From Candidatus Geocrenenecus sp. JGI 0000106-J15 (lineage in GTDB: Archaea; Thermoproteota; Nitrososphaeria_A; Caldarchaeales; Wolframiiraptoraceae), in NCBI GenBank assembly GCA_000405685.1, contig ASPF01000004.1:30774-94773 (forward strand): 64,000 bases of DNA, written 5' to 3'. Below the pieces are notes generated by a model. The model ran no database searches. It worked only from the letters and a program-made list of their open reading frames with translations, and was not told the DNA's origin. The position numbers and the translations under genes are program-made. Shown in pieces: positions 1 to 8,215 of the stretch. Numbering within the stretch: the stretch's first letter is position 1; every line of letters starts with the position of its first letter.

Positions 1-1
1 A

Positions 2-754
2 TCGATAGGTTTCGACTTGGGAGGCTCAGGAGGCGATGTTAGAACTTTAAGCTGCTGCGGTGGACCAGCATTCTGCCAATGGTCATGTATAGATACACTC
101 GATATGTATCATGAACTTACAATGGAACTACAGGACGAAATTCATAGACCGAGGTTCCCATACAAGTTTAAGATTAAGATCTCAGGATGCCCAAACGATT
201 GTGTAGCTGCGCTAGCTAGAGCTGACTTAGCAATAATAGGGACTTGGAGGGACTCGATAAAGATTGATCAAGAAGCTATTAAAGAGTATGCACGACAAGG
301 TGTAAATATATCTGGTGTAGCCGCTAGATGCCCACCTCAAGCTCTTGAATGGGATGGTAAAGAATTGAGGGTCATCCCTGAAGATTGCACTAGATGTATG
401 AGATGTCTAGGGGCTCTCCCGAAAGCTATTCTACCTGGAGATGAGAGAGGCGTATCAATACTACTAGGTGGCAAAGCAACTATATTGCAGGGTGCCTTCC
501 TTGGATGGGTTATAGTACCATTCATGAAAGCTGATAAACCATACACTGAGGTGAAAGACTTAATCAGGAGGATACTTGACTGGTGGGACGAGAATGCGAG
601 GACTAGAGAAAGGATAGGTGAGCTAGTCTATAGAGTTGGTATGAGAACTTTCTTAAAGGCTGTAGGTTTACCGCCGGTACCACAGATGGTCTATCTTCCT
701 CGAGCTAACCCGTACTACTTCTGGAGTCCTGAAGAATTAGAGGAGGTGAAGTAG
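2..754 (+). CDS. dsrA: Dissimilatory sulfite reductase alpha subunit (5' truncated by window)
   Basis: DsrA pairs with DsrB to reduce sulfite to sulfide with six electrons at a coupled siroheme-[4Fe-4S] centre in the cytoplasm. The frame is open from base 2, so the start lies upstream; about 250 residues are visible of a family usually 400 or more. Near the visible N-terminus is the cluster/siroheme motif SCCGGPAFCQWSC, followed by SGCPNDC (CX3C). A ferredoxin-like insert follows with EDCTRCMRC, then the typical DsrA segment ALPKAILPGDERG. dsrB starts 2 bp after the stop, behind a strong Shine-Dalgarno sequence that lies at the end of this gene. Both halves of the cluster-binding motif are intact, which suggests a working enzyme. 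Orientation as a reductive rather than oxidative Dsr is inferred from dsrD nearby. Confidence 0.95.
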   Translation, partial: SIGFDLGGSGGDVRTLSCCGGPAFCQWSCIDTLDMYHELTMELQDEIHRPRFPYKFKIKISGCPNDCVAALARADLAIIGTWRDSIKIDQEAIKEYARQGVNISGVAARCPPQALEWDGKELRVIPEDCTRCMRCLGALPKAILPGDERGVSILLGGKATILQGAFLGWVIVPFMKADKPYTEVKDLIRRILDWWDENARTRERIGELVYRVGMRTFLKAVGLPPVPQMVYLPRANPYYFWSPEELEEVK

Positions 755-756
755 GT

Positions 757-1830
757 ATGGCGGCAGAGAAGAAGTATATTACAGATATTGGTCCACCACA
801 CTACAGGGAGATGGTTCATCCAGTACTCTTAAAGAACTATGGTAAATGGAGGTACCATGAATATGTTGCTCCAGGTGTGATAAAGCATGTCTCAATGAAT
901 GGTGAGGAAGTCTACATGGTTAGAGCTGCAGTACCTAAGATCGTGAGCGTATACTTTGTTAAAGAATTATGCGATGTTGCTGATAAGTATTCAGATGGCT
1001 ATGTAAAGTTTACGAGTAGACATAATGTAGAGTTCATCGTTACAGACAAGAAGAAGCTTGATGGGCTTCTCAAGGAATTAAAGGATAGAGGTTGGCCAGT
1101 TGGAGGAACAGGCCGTTCACTAAAAGCTATAATCCATACACAAGGATGGGTGCACTGCCATACAGCTATAATAGATGCGCCTGGGCTTGCTAAAGCATTA
1201 TACGATGATCTATATGAATACTTTGCTAGAGATGATTTACCAGGCAAGCTTAAGATAGCTGTTGCATGCTGTCTAAACATGTGTGGGGCCGTACACTGCT
1301 CAGACTTGGCATTCGTTGGGATGCATAGGAAGCCGCCTGTAGTTAACGACGATATAGTCAGTAGGCTATGCGAAATACCTACACTTGTCGCAAGCTGTCC
1401 AACTGCAGCTATTAGACCTGCACCTGAGAAGAAGTCCGTCATAGTTAATGAAGAGAGATGCATGTATTGTGGAAACTGCTATACCGTATGTCCAGGAATG
1501 TTCATACATAATCCAAAATATGACTGTTTATCGATGTGGGTCGGAGGAAACGCTGTTGCTGGAGGACCACCTGAATTCTCTAGGCTTGCCATACCATATC
1601 TACCGAATAATCCACCTAGATGGCCTGAGGCAGTCCAAGCAGCTAGAAGAGTTATTGAGGTCTGGATAAAACACGCAAAGAAAGGGGAAAGGATCGGGGA
1701 CTGGATAAAGAGGATCGGGTGGGAGAGATTCTTCACTCTAACAGAGATACCTTTCACAGACAAGCATATAGACGACTTTACATTCTCTCTCCCAACCTTC
1801 CGGACCACAACGCTTTTCAAGTGGAAGTAA
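757..1830 (+). CDS. dsrB: Dissimilatory sulfite reductase beta subunit
   Basis: This is the second catalytic subunit of the DsrAB sulfite reductase. Its 357 residues match the normal DsrB length. Cluster/siroheme cysteines are visible at C134 (WVHCHT), C171/C172, C176 and C181 (CCLNMCGAVHC). A ferredoxin domain follows with C214 and C235-x2-C238-x2-C241-x3-C245 (CMYCGNCYTVCP). The ATG is fixed by the Shine-Dalgarno GGAGGTGA at 742-749 and by the 2-bp spacing to dsrA. dsrD follows 20 bp later. Subunit identity is secure from the order alpha-beta-D and from the C-terminal DsrB segment around GWERFFTLTEIPFTDKHIDD. Confidence 0.96.
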   Translation: MAAEKKYITDIGPPHYREMVHPVLLKNYGKWRYHEYVAPGVIKHVSMNGEEVYMVRAAVPKIVSVYFVKELCDVADKYSDGYVKFTSRHNVEFIVTDKKKLDGLLKELKDRGWPVGGTGRSLKAIIHTQGWVHCHTAIIDAPGLAKALYDDLYEYFARDDLPGKLKIAVACCLNMCGAVHCSDLAFVGMHRKPPVVNDDIVSRLCEIPTLVASCPTAAIRPAPEKKSVIVNEERCMYCGNCYTVCPGMFIHNPKYDCLSMWVGGNAVAGGPPEFSRLAIPYLPNNPPRWPEAVQAARRVIEVWIKHAKKGERIGDWIKRIGWERFFTLTEIPFTDKHIDDFTFSLPTFRTTTLFKWK

Positions 1831-1850
1831 CATAGAATTGATGAGGGAGA

Positions 1851-2063
1851 ATGGCTGAGGTAACTGAAGACATTAAAAACCAGATAATCGATTACTTGAA
1901 GAAGGTTAAGAGGTCAGTTACCAATAGAGATATTGCTAAAGCTTTAAAACTTGAGAAGAAAGTAATAGATAAAGCTGTTAATGAACTTGTCAATGAAGGA
2001 AGAATCGAATGGGTATCATTTGGTGGGGAAACAAGGATCAAGTTACCTGAATCAACAGAATAG
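1851..2063 (+). CDS. dsrD: DsrD, small winged-helix protein
   Basis: At 70 residues this has the usual DsrD length. The sequence predicts a winged helix: helices over residues 5-20 and 24-34, a recognition-type helix over 36-50 (KKVIDKAVNELVNEGR), and a beta wing (IEWVSFGGETRIKL). In studied sulfate reducers DsrD stimulates DsrAB activity; here that role is inferred from family and position directly behind dsrB. The start has a Shine-Dalgarno (GGGAG) a few bases upstream. It is generally found in reducing rather than sulfur-oxidising dsr operons, which supports a sulfite-respiring lifestyle. Confidence 0.9.
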   Translation: MAEVTEDIKNQIIDYLKKVKRSVTNRDIAKALKLEKKVIDKAVNELVNEGRIEWVSFGGETRIKLPESTE

Positions 2064-2088
2064 CTGTCATTGCATAGTATCCTCCTAA

Positions 2089-2101
2089 TTTTTTACTTTT
2101 T
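2089..2101 (+). terminator. T-rich terminator after dsrABD
   Basis: A pyrimidine-rich stretch with two T runs (TTTTTT-AC-TTTTT) begins 26 bp after the dsrD stop. Crenarchaeal termination occurs at such U-rich tracts without a required hairpin, so this probably ends the dsr transcript and separates it from the ferredoxin gene. Confidence 0.5.
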
Positions 2102-2176
2102 CGTATTCAACAAAAATATTTTCCAAAAACTATAGTTAAATTATAGGGGGCTCATCTTTACTTGGGTGTTAGGTAC

Positions 2177-2362
2177 ATGTATATAGTAAATGTAGACCGG
2201 GAGAAATGCACTGGAGATGGTGAATGCGTTACTATTTGTCCTGTATCTGTCTTTGAGTTACAAGATGGTAAAGCAGTACCAGTGAATGGAGACCAATGCC
2301 TCGGATGTAGGTCATGTGAAGCTGTTTGCCCCTCAGGCGCAATTACGATTACTGAGATGTAG
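2177..2362 (+). CDS. Small two-cluster ferredoxin with an Asp in the first motif
   Basis: This is a soluble electron carrier of 61 residues. The second motif is a complete [4Fe-4S] site, C41-x2-C44-x2-C47-x3-C51-P. In the first motif the second cysteine is replaced by Asp14 (C11-T-G-D-G-E-C17-x3-C21-P), a pattern seen in ferredoxins that hold a [3Fe-4S] or an Asp-ligated cluster. I start it at the ATG; a TTG 15 bp upstream (2162) would add five residues but has no better support. It follows the dsr genes after a T-rich terminator and its own AT-rich promoter-like sequence. Supplying electrons to DsrAB is an inference from position only. Confidence 0.85.
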   Translation: MYIVNVDREKCTGDGECVTICPVSVFELQDGKAVPVNGDQCLGCRSCEAVCPSGAITITEM

Positions 2363-2366
2363 CCTG

Positions 2367-3443
2367 TTATACGTTATAAGCTTTATAACATGTATAACAT
2401 GGTTCTGGAAGATGAAGACTATCAGTACCTATATCACCAAAACTAAGTATTCTACTAATAAGATCTCCTTGACCTCCCCATGAATCAAGTCTTCTTTTAT
2501 AGATACTTCTAAATCTTGAGAATTCTTTTTTATTATATATCTCTTCTAGCTTTTCTATTCTTATGTTTCCGAATGTTGTTTTAGGAATATTGTATTGTTT
2601 GTTCTTGAAGTATCTTGGGATAATGTTGTTTCTTAAGGGAACGTTTAGATAGACACATGGTGAGACAGATCCATCATATGAGATATAGATATTCTCTATA
2701 GGGTTCTCAGAGCATACTGCGACTTCCCTCATCTCCAAGGGGTAGTTATAGATTGATACTCCAAGCTCCTTCGCTTTCTCTTCACTCTCTCTAACTATCT
2801 CAACATACTCTCTTAGAGCCTCTCCTTCTGAGAATATCTTCATCTCGTAATGCTTTCTGCTTGGAATATAATCTAGGTTTGCACCAACCACCTCATCTAC
2901 ATTCAATCTTGATGCTAGCTCAACTACTTCTGGAAGCTCTCTTATATTTTGCTTTATTCTAAGGAATGTGAAGATTATCTTCAAGTCTCGAGCATTATTA
3001 CTCCTCCTTAAACGTTCTAGACACTTTACATTCTCTATTATCTTGTTAAAGCTTGTGCCTATTCTGATAGATTCATGGGTTTCTTCTCTTGCCCCAGCAA
3101 TAGATATAGCTATAGTATTGATACCATTCTCTATCAGTTTTCTAGATACCGACTCTGTTAAGAGCATAGCATTAGTAGTTAATCCAACTATCCCATCATT
3201 TCTACAAGCTACTCTAACCATCTCGAAGATGTCTCTAGATAGGAGAGGCTCACCCCATCCTTGAAGCCAGATAATCTTGAATCTCTCGAAATATTCTCTA
3301 AGCTTAAGGTAGTCTTCTAGAGCTAGGTCGCCATTACTCCATTCATCACTCATGAATGGTTTCGGACACATTAGACAGCAAGCATTACATCTAGATGAAA
3401 CCTCTATCTGTAGAATACCACTAGAAATCTCCATGAACTCCAC
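2367..3443 (-). CDS. Radical SAM protein with SPASM-type C-terminus
   Basis: The radical SAM cluster motif CX3CX2C is present at C19-C23-C26 (CNACCLMC), followed by the GWGEPLL strand typical of the SAM-binding barrel. The C-terminal part has a SPASM/Twitch-like cysteine set: one Cys near VAVCSENPIENIYIS, one in DGSVSPCVYL, and two in the terminal PEPCYTCYKAY. Such proteins carry extra Fe-S clusters and often modify peptides or assemble cofactors. The substrate is not evident; no short precursor peptide gene was seen beside it. The GTG start lies about 26 bp from a TATA-like TTTATATG, fitting a leaderless mRNA. It converges with the ferredoxin gene, 4 bp apart. Confidence 0.85.
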   Translation of the reverse strand: MEFMEISSGILQIEVSSRCNACCLMCPKPFMSDEWSNGDLALEDYLKLREYFERFKIIWLQGWGEPLLSRDIFEMVRVACRNDGIVGLTTNAMLLTESVSRKLIENGINTIAISIAGAREETHESIRIGTSFNKIIENVKCLERLRRSNNARDLKIIFTFLRIKQNIRELPEVVELASRLNVDEVVGANLDYIPSRKHYEMKIFSEGEALREYVEIVRESEEKAKELGVSIYNYPLEMREVAVCSENPIENIYISYDGSVSPCVYLNVPLRNNIIPRYFKNKQYNIPKTTFGNIRIEKLEEIYNKKEFSRFRSIYKRRLDSWGGQGDLISRILSFGDIGTDSLHLPEPCYTCYKAYNV

Positions 3444-3574
3444 TCAAAGATGAGGTCATTAAACATATAAACATTACACTCAATCATCAAACTTTCGCTC
3501 TATGATGTCATCTAGGTAAGTATGGAAAGGAATCGTGTTAAATTCTAGAGGTATTAATTATTGTTCGTCATACT

Positions 3575-3937
3575 TTATTCTTTTACTGTTAGAGTTTTCT
3601 TCTTACCATCTAAAAGAATATCAAGTTTATTTATTATTTCTCTACCGATGAGAACTTCTTCTCCTATGTAGTCTGGCTCTACAGGTATGTAGACATTTAC
3701 TTCACCTATATCTATTTCTAGATTTTTATCTTCTGATATTATTGAAGCTTCCACATTGTATACTTCACATTCGATGGCTTCGTTGAATGCTGAGCTAAGC
3801 TTCTCTACTCTAACTGGTTTAAGTCCTTCAAAGAAAGTAAGTAATACGAGGTTTGGGTATATTCCACCATCAAATCCAGTATCTATGATTGATGTTCCAG
3901 TAGCTCTCTTATGTATATCTTTACGTTTTAGAGTCAA
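3575..3937 (-). CDS. Retropepsin-like aspartic protease domain protein
   Basis: This protein of about 120 residues contains the aspartic-protease signature SIIDTGFDGGIYPN and, near its end, the second hydrophobic strand plus glycine expected of a retropepsin-like fold (EEVLIGREIINKLDILLDG). Retropepsin-like proteins of this size dimerise to form one active site; the substrate here is unknown. The start is doubtful. The frame stays open upstream to about 4008 (reading ...GVKIEDIPVFR before the TTG used here) but contains no ATG or GTG, and the TTG at 3937 has no Shine-Dalgarno. The gene lies right behind the ribbon-helix-helix gene, so it may be co-translated with it. Confidence 0.65.
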   Translation of the reverse strand: MTLKRKDIHKRATGTSIIDTGFDGGIYPNLVLLTFFEGLKPVRVEKLSSAFNEAIECEVYNVEASIISEDKNLEIDIGEVNVYIPVEPDYIGEEVLIGREIINKLDILLDGKKKTLTVKE

Positions 3938-4010
3938 GCGGAAAACTGGGATATCTTCTATCTTTACCCCTCTCGATGATAAACCATCTGGAAAATAACT
4001 ATAACTCAGA

Positions 4011-4268
4011 CTAAATTATCCAATCACTCCGAATTCTAATTTTAGAAAGCTTCGGAGATCTAAGCTTAACCAGAACACGTTCGCTCAACTTACTTAGGGC
4101 TGTTGGATATTTATTCGAGTATTTTTTGCTAATTTCTTTTCTAAAGTAATGTCTAAGGATACTTGCTATTACGGAGCTTCTATTACTACCACTCTCACTT
4201 ACTATTCTGCTTAATTCTTTATATAATTCATCTGGAAGACTTATGCTTATCTTTTTCACACTAGTCAT
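4011..4268 (-). CDS. Ribbon-helix-helix (CopG-like) DNA-binding protein
   Basis: Residues 3-45 form a ribbon-helix-helix domain: the beta strand KKISISLPDELY, then two helices (ELSRIVSESG, RSSVIASILRHYFRKEI). The basic C-terminal tail (about 40 residues) ends in IRIRSDWII. RHH proteins bind DNA as dimers and commonly act as autoregulating repressors or antitoxins. The next gene on the same strand encodes a retropepsin-like protein, so the two form a small operon. No toxin family is recognisable, so I do not call it a toxin-antitoxin module. A TATA-like ATATTTAA sits about 25-30 bp upstream of the ATG. Confidence 0.75.
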   Translation of the reverse strand: MTSVKKISISLPDELYKELSRIVSESGSNRSSVIASILRHYFRKEISKKYSNKYPTALSKLSERVLVKLRSPKLSKIRIRSDWII

Positions 4269-4414
4269 ACCAGTATTACATGATACTATCGATATTTAAT
4301 TCTTTGAATTAGATTTCCGTCTAAGTTAACTGACTAAAAGAGATTTTAGAACATTACTTTTTAGAAACTGTTTTAAAGCCTGTTTTTAAAGTTAACATTT
4401 TTTCCATGTAAAAG

Positions 4415-4422
4415 GATATAAG
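4415..4422 (+). promoter_or_regulatory. TATA box for the YeiH-family gene
   Basis: GATATAAG lies 33 bp before the ATG at 4452, at the distance expected for a leaderless archaeal transcript. This supports the ATG over an in-frame TTG at 4428. Confidence 0.55.
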
Positions 4423-4451
4423 CCTTTTTGAATTACTTATTTCTGACCTAT

Positions 4452-5819
4452 ATGCCTGTGGACTGGTCTAGTTTATGGAAGAAAGAAGATTGGTGGGCAG
4501 TCTGGGTTGGCTTCATAATAATCCTCATAGGTCTAGTAGCTGCCGCAGCAACGGGATGGACGGCACAACCATTCCTACAACCATGGACAGGATGGTATCT
4601 AAATATCGAAAAGCTAGCTATAGATGCTCAACATGGGCTTGGATGGATAGCAGTCTTCATCTTTACATTGATTCTAACATTGATAGGGGTATGCGCTATC
4701 GAGGGAAGATTCGTTAAAGAATACATCCCAGGATACCTAGTAATGTTCATCCTTGCATGGATAGCGGTTGCAATTGGAGCAGAACCAACAGTTATTAAGA
4801 AGTACGGACTTGAATATCCGTTGTGGGCATTATTAGTGGGTCTACTTATTAGCAATACTGTCGGTGTCCCGAAATGGCTTAAACCAGCTGTCAGAACAGA
4901 ATTCTTCATAAAAATAGGTCTGGTAATCTATGGTTTAACCGTAATATTTACAAATCTCATTGTAGCAGGAGCTATCGCAGTAGTCCAAGCATTAATAAAC
5001 GTTCTTGTAATATGGTATGTTGCATTCTACATCTGTAGAGGCTTTGGACTGGACAGAGAGTTCTCTACTATAATGGCTACAGGAGTATCCATCTGTGGTG
5101 TATCGGCAGCGATTGCTGCTGGAGGAGCAGTTAAAGGAGATCCAAAATACATTAGTTACACGATCTCGTTGGTCTTAATAACCGCTATACCCATGCTTAT
5201 CGGAATACCCTATGCAGTAAAGGCCTTAGCGCCGTATATAGGTCAATACTGGCCTCATGTTGGAGGAGCATGGATTGGAGCAACCATAGATACCACTCCT
5301 GCCGTACTAGCAGCCGGCGCATTTCTGGGAGATAAGCCTGGACTTGTTGCTGGAGTAGTCAAGATGTCTCAGAATGTCTTAATCGGATTTGTAGCATTTA
5401 TTCTAGCAGTAGCATGGGTGTACAGAGTTGAGAAGAAGCCTGAGGAGAGAGTTAGCCCAATGGAGGTCTGGTATAGATTCCCCAAGTTTATTCTAGGATT
5501 TATCTTAGCGAGCATAGTTGTGACAATGGTGGTGGCGTGGATATCTGGAGTATTTGGTGTACCTTTAGACGTGGCAAATACCAAGTATGCTAAACCATAT
5601 TGGTGGGGAATAGTGGACAAATACAGAGGTGTTATATTCTTTCCATTGGCTTTCGTCGGTATTGGCCTTGATACTAGGTTTAAAGAATTAGTGGCTATAG
5701 GCAGGGGTAGACCTGCTGTTGCATATGTGATCGCTCAATGTATTAACATAGTCTTCTCGCTATTCCTAGTATGGCTGCTCTGGGGAGGAGTATTCTACAC
5801 ACCGCCACTAGCCGATTAA
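4452..5819 (+). CDS. YeiH/UPF0324 family membrane transporter
   Basis: A polytopic membrane protein of 455 residues with about ten or more hydrophobic segments. It has the hallmark YeiH glycine/alanine-rich helix GVSICGVSAAIAAGGAVKG and the family segment ATIDTTPAVLAAGAFLGD. The family is annotated as putative sulfate/sulfonate exporter but is poorly studied. Position 2 kb from dsrABD makes handling of sulfite, sulfate or a related anion plausible; this is inference. An extra Trp-rich amphipathic N-terminus (DWSSLWKKEDWWAVW) precedes the first membrane helix. The TATA box at 4415-4422 supports the ATG start. Confidence 0.8.
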   Translation: MPVDWSSLWKKEDWWAVWVGFIIILIGLVAAAATGWTAQPFLQPWTGWYLNIEKLAIDAQHGLGWIAVFIFTLILTLIGVCAIEGRFVKEYIPGYLVMFILAWIAVAIGAEPTVIKKYGLEYPLWALLVGLLISNTVGVPKWLKPAVRTEFFIKIGLVIYGLTVIFTNLIVAGAIAVVQALINVLVIWYVAFYICRGFGLDREFSTIMATGVSICGVSAAIAAGGAVKGDPKYISYTISLVLITAIPMLIGIPYAVKALAPYIGQYWPHVGGAWIGATIDTTPAVLAAGAFLGDKPGLVAGVVKMSQNVLIGFVAFILAVAWVYRVEKKPEERVSPMEVWYRFPKFILGFILASIVVTMVVAWISGVFGVPLDVANTKYAKPYWWGIVDKYRGVIFFPLAFVGIGLDTRFKELVAIGRGRPAVAYVIAQCINIVFSLFLVWLLWGGVFYTPPLAD

Positions 5820-5841
5820 ATCCACAAAACACTCCCTCTTC

Positions 5842-5848
5842 TTTTTTT
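5842..5848 (+). terminator. T-run terminator
   Basis: Seven T residues preceded by a CT-rich tract, 23 bp after the stop of the YeiH-family gene. Confidence 0.4.
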
Positions 5849-5903
5849 AAGTAGGAGTAATTTAAGTAGAGAATAGTTGAGATTCTTATCTTGTGAAGGA
5901 ATA

Positions 5904-6671
5904 TTAGCTTGATGTCTGTAAGCCTCTTAAATACAGGATTGTGCTTAGAGCATTTGTAGATAGGTGACCTGTCAACGCTGATGTGAGCCTGTAACCGTTT
6001 CTTATCGTTAAGAAGCCGAAGAGGAAGCCAAAGATAAACATTGGAAGTATCCCTGCAAGTATTCCTCTATACCAGTGAAGCAATGAAAACAGAATTGTTT
6101 GAAGAAGATTCACAATCCATAGATTCTTAAACATCTTTTTTAAGATGTTTATAGAGTATCCTCTAAAATATGTTTCTTCGATAACGCTCGGTATAACCGT
6201 CATGTAGAATGCATAGACCCATGGATTAAGCATGTATGCAAATTCTAATGCTTTACCCATAGGTATGATGTATCCAAATAGGATATTGAATGTTACTTCT
6301 TCAACCCTACCTGGCATAAACTGAATGAAGAATAGAGAAAGTATCCAAGTCACGAGAATATAGAATAATGCGAAGACACCTCCAGCAAGGATCTCGTTCA
6401 ACATTAATCTTAAACCTGAGCTCAAACCTATGTCTCTCAGGCCCATCCTCGACCTAACAATAATCAACATCATCGTAAATAGAATAGAGAAGTATTTGAG
6501 AGACTGACCAATGTAGAACTCAAACTCACTTGGTGGAGTAAAGAATCTCTCTGGACCAGCGATTAAAAGCCAAGGTAATCTGATAAACAACATGACTAGA
6601 ATAGGTGTAAGCCAAAACCAGACCAGCAGTCTCTTCTCATTTAGAATCAATTCAGAGAGAAGATAGAACAC
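5904..6671 (-). CDS. CPBP-family intramembrane metalloprotease
   Basis: A 255-residue membrane protein with about seven hydrophobic segments. The three CPBP (Abi/Rce1-like) motifs are in order: EETYFRG (E165, E166, R170), FSLLHW (H199) and GHLSTN (H236, N240). These form the predicted glutamate/histidine active site of CAAX-protease-like enzymes. The substrate is unknown; archaea generally lack prenylated CAAX proteins, so another function is likely. It starts at GTG and is encoded opposite to, and upstream of, the TerC-family gene. Confidence 0.85.
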   Translation of the reverse strand: MFYLLSELILNEKRLLVWFWLTPILVMLFIRLPWLLIAGPERFFTPPSEFEFYIGQSLKYFSILFTMMLIIVRSRMGLRDIGLSSGLRLMLNEILAGGVFALFYILVTWILSLFFIQFMPGRVEEVTFNILFGYIIPMGKALEFAYMLNPWVYAFYMTVIPSVIEETYFRGYSINILKKMFKNLWIVNLLQTILFSLLHWYRGILAGILPMFIFGFLFGFLTIRNGYRLTSALTGHLSTNALSTILYLRGLQTSS

Positions 6672-6828
6672 GAAAATAATAATTTTTCCTACGTTTCCTC
6701 CTTATGCTCCTGCTCTCCGAAGCTACCTAAAATACTCATTGTTATATTTAGAAACCATGTGGGAATTAAATGAATTTTTCCATGAAAATATTTTTAATTT
6801 GCTGAGTATTTTTTCGGTTGAAGTATGT

Positions 6829-7815
6829 ATGGTTGAAGCTGCAACTGTTCCTTCTCATCATATCGAGATACAAGTCCCATTTTGGTTCTGGGAACTATAC
6901 CATGCAGTAATCATAATCTTCATATTAATAGACTTGCTAGCAGGAGTTAGAAGGAAACATGCGATGACCTATAAGGAGGCTGGAGCATGGTCTGCTTTAT
7001 GGATAGCTGTTGGACTTGCATGGGGAATATTTGTATACTGGTTCACAGGCCCTGAAAAAGGGTTAGATGCTTTAGGATTATATTATGCAGCGTTCCTTGT
7101 TGAGAAAGCTTTAAGCATGGATAACTTATTTGTCTTCGCTATAATCTTCAGCTACTTCTCAGTTCCATTGAGGGTGCAACCAATAGTACTATATGTGGGT
7201 ATAATTACAGCAATAATACTCAGAGCTACATTCATAGCAGGCGGGTTATGGCTTATCGAGCAATTCCACTGGACTGTATACATCTTCGGAGCAGTCTTAA
7301 TATACTCGGGATACAAACTGTTAAGAGCTGGAGAAGTAAAAGTAGACCCATCTAGAAACCCTGTTGTAAGAATGGCGCGGAGATTCTTCCCTATAGCTGA
7401 TTATTATGATGGCGCTAAATTCATCGTCCGCTCAAAACAAAGTGGAAAACTGTTATTTACTCCACTTATACTTACACTTCTCGCAATTGAGACCTCTGAT
7501 GTTATATTTGCATTTGATTCTGTCCCAGCTGTGATAGCTATTACGATGAACTTCTTCCTAGCATATACTTCTAACATTTCTGCGATCCTTGGGCTGAGAG
7601 CATTATACTTCCTCATAGCAATCACGATGTTTAGATTTAAGTATGTTGGTCCAGCTCTAGCAGGAATACTAGTATTCTTAGGAATTAAACTACTTGCTAC
7701 ACAGTTTATCACCATACCACTATGGCTATCAATATCAATAGTATTCACAGTCCTAGGAGCAGGAATAATCCTCTCTATAATAAGAAAAGAAGTAAAGAAA
7801 GAAATCGAGGGATAA
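6829..7815 (+). CDS. TerC/Alx-family integral membrane protein
   Basis: This 328-residue polytopic membrane protein carries both TerC signature helices: EKALSMDNLFVFAIIFSYF with its Asp-Asn pair, and IETSDVIFAFDSVPAVIAIT with two acidic residues. TerC-like proteins such as Alx are linked to manganese export and metal/pH homeostasis. I chose the ATG at 6829, giving ...MVEAATVPSHHIEIQ. A start further upstream (6739) would add 30 residues that overlap the AT-rich promoter-like sequence AATATTTTTAATTT. Confidence 0.85.
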   Translation: MVEAATVPSHHIEIQVPFWFWELYHAVIIIFILIDLLAGVRRKHAMTYKEAGAWSALWIAVGLAWGIFVYWFTGPEKGLDALGLYYAAFLVEKALSMDNLFVFAIIFSYFSVPLRVQPIVLYVGIITAIILRATFIAGGLWLIEQFHWTVYIFGAVLIYSGYKLLRAGEVKVDPSRNPVVRMARRFFPIADYYDGAKFIVRSKQSGKLLFTPLILTLLAIETSDVIFAFDSVPAVIAITMNFFLAYTSNISAILGLRALYFLIAITMFRFKYVGPALAGILVFLGIKLLATQFITIPLWLSISIVFTVLGAGIILSIIRKEVKKEIEG

Positions 7816-7893
7816 AATATAAGTAAAACTAAGAAGCTTTAACACCTACAAAATTTATAGCATAAAGGTATAGAATAATAGAGTAGGCCATAT

Positions 7894-8019
7894 GCGGGGG
7901 TAGCCGAGCCAGGTCAAAGGCGCAGGGCTCAGGCTCCACCTAATAGTGGATGAGAGCCCCTGAACACATCCAGTGGGGAATCCCATAGGGGTTCGTGGGT
8001 TCAAATCCCACCCCCCGCA
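7894..8019 (+). tRNA. tRNA-Leu (CAG) with an anticodon-loop intron and a probable second intron
   Basis: Acceptor GCGGGGG (7894-7900) pairs with CCCCCGC (8012-8018), discriminator A8019. The T arm is GTGGG-TTCAAAT-CCCAC. The anticodon stem CAGGG (7923-7927) pairs with CCCTG (7958-7962). The loop reads C-T-CAG-G, then about 23 extra bases (7934-7956) at the canonical 37/38 intron site. A further ~16 bases (about 7963-7978) lie between the anticodon stem and the type-II variable arm CCC-ATAG-GGG. Removing both leaves 87 nt, a normal tRNA-Leu size. The second intron boundary is uncertain by a few bases. Confidence 0.88.
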
Positions 8020-8180
8020 TTACAAGCCCTTATCTAGAATTAGGTAAGCTATTGGTAGCCTTGAGGAATGTTGTTAAAAATTATACTTGTTTATGAACAT
8101 GTATATACCTTCCCTGTTGAGAATTATTACAAGTTATTATACAGAAATTTTTCTATCAATGCTTTACAAAGAGAAAAACC

Positions 8181-8186
8181 TATAAG
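8181..8186 (+). promoter_or_regulatory. TATA box of tRNA-Val
   Basis: TATAAG stands 30-35 bp before the mature 5' end of tRNA-Val, preceded by a purine-rich BRE-like stretch. Confidence 0.45.
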
Positions 8187-8215
8187 TTAAGTAAAAACAT
8201 TTTCTAGAGGTTGAT

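Noticed and set aside
999..1463. 154-codon minus-strand frame inside dsrB
   Set aside because: Antisense shadow of a highly conserved catalytic gene; no promoter or ribosome site.
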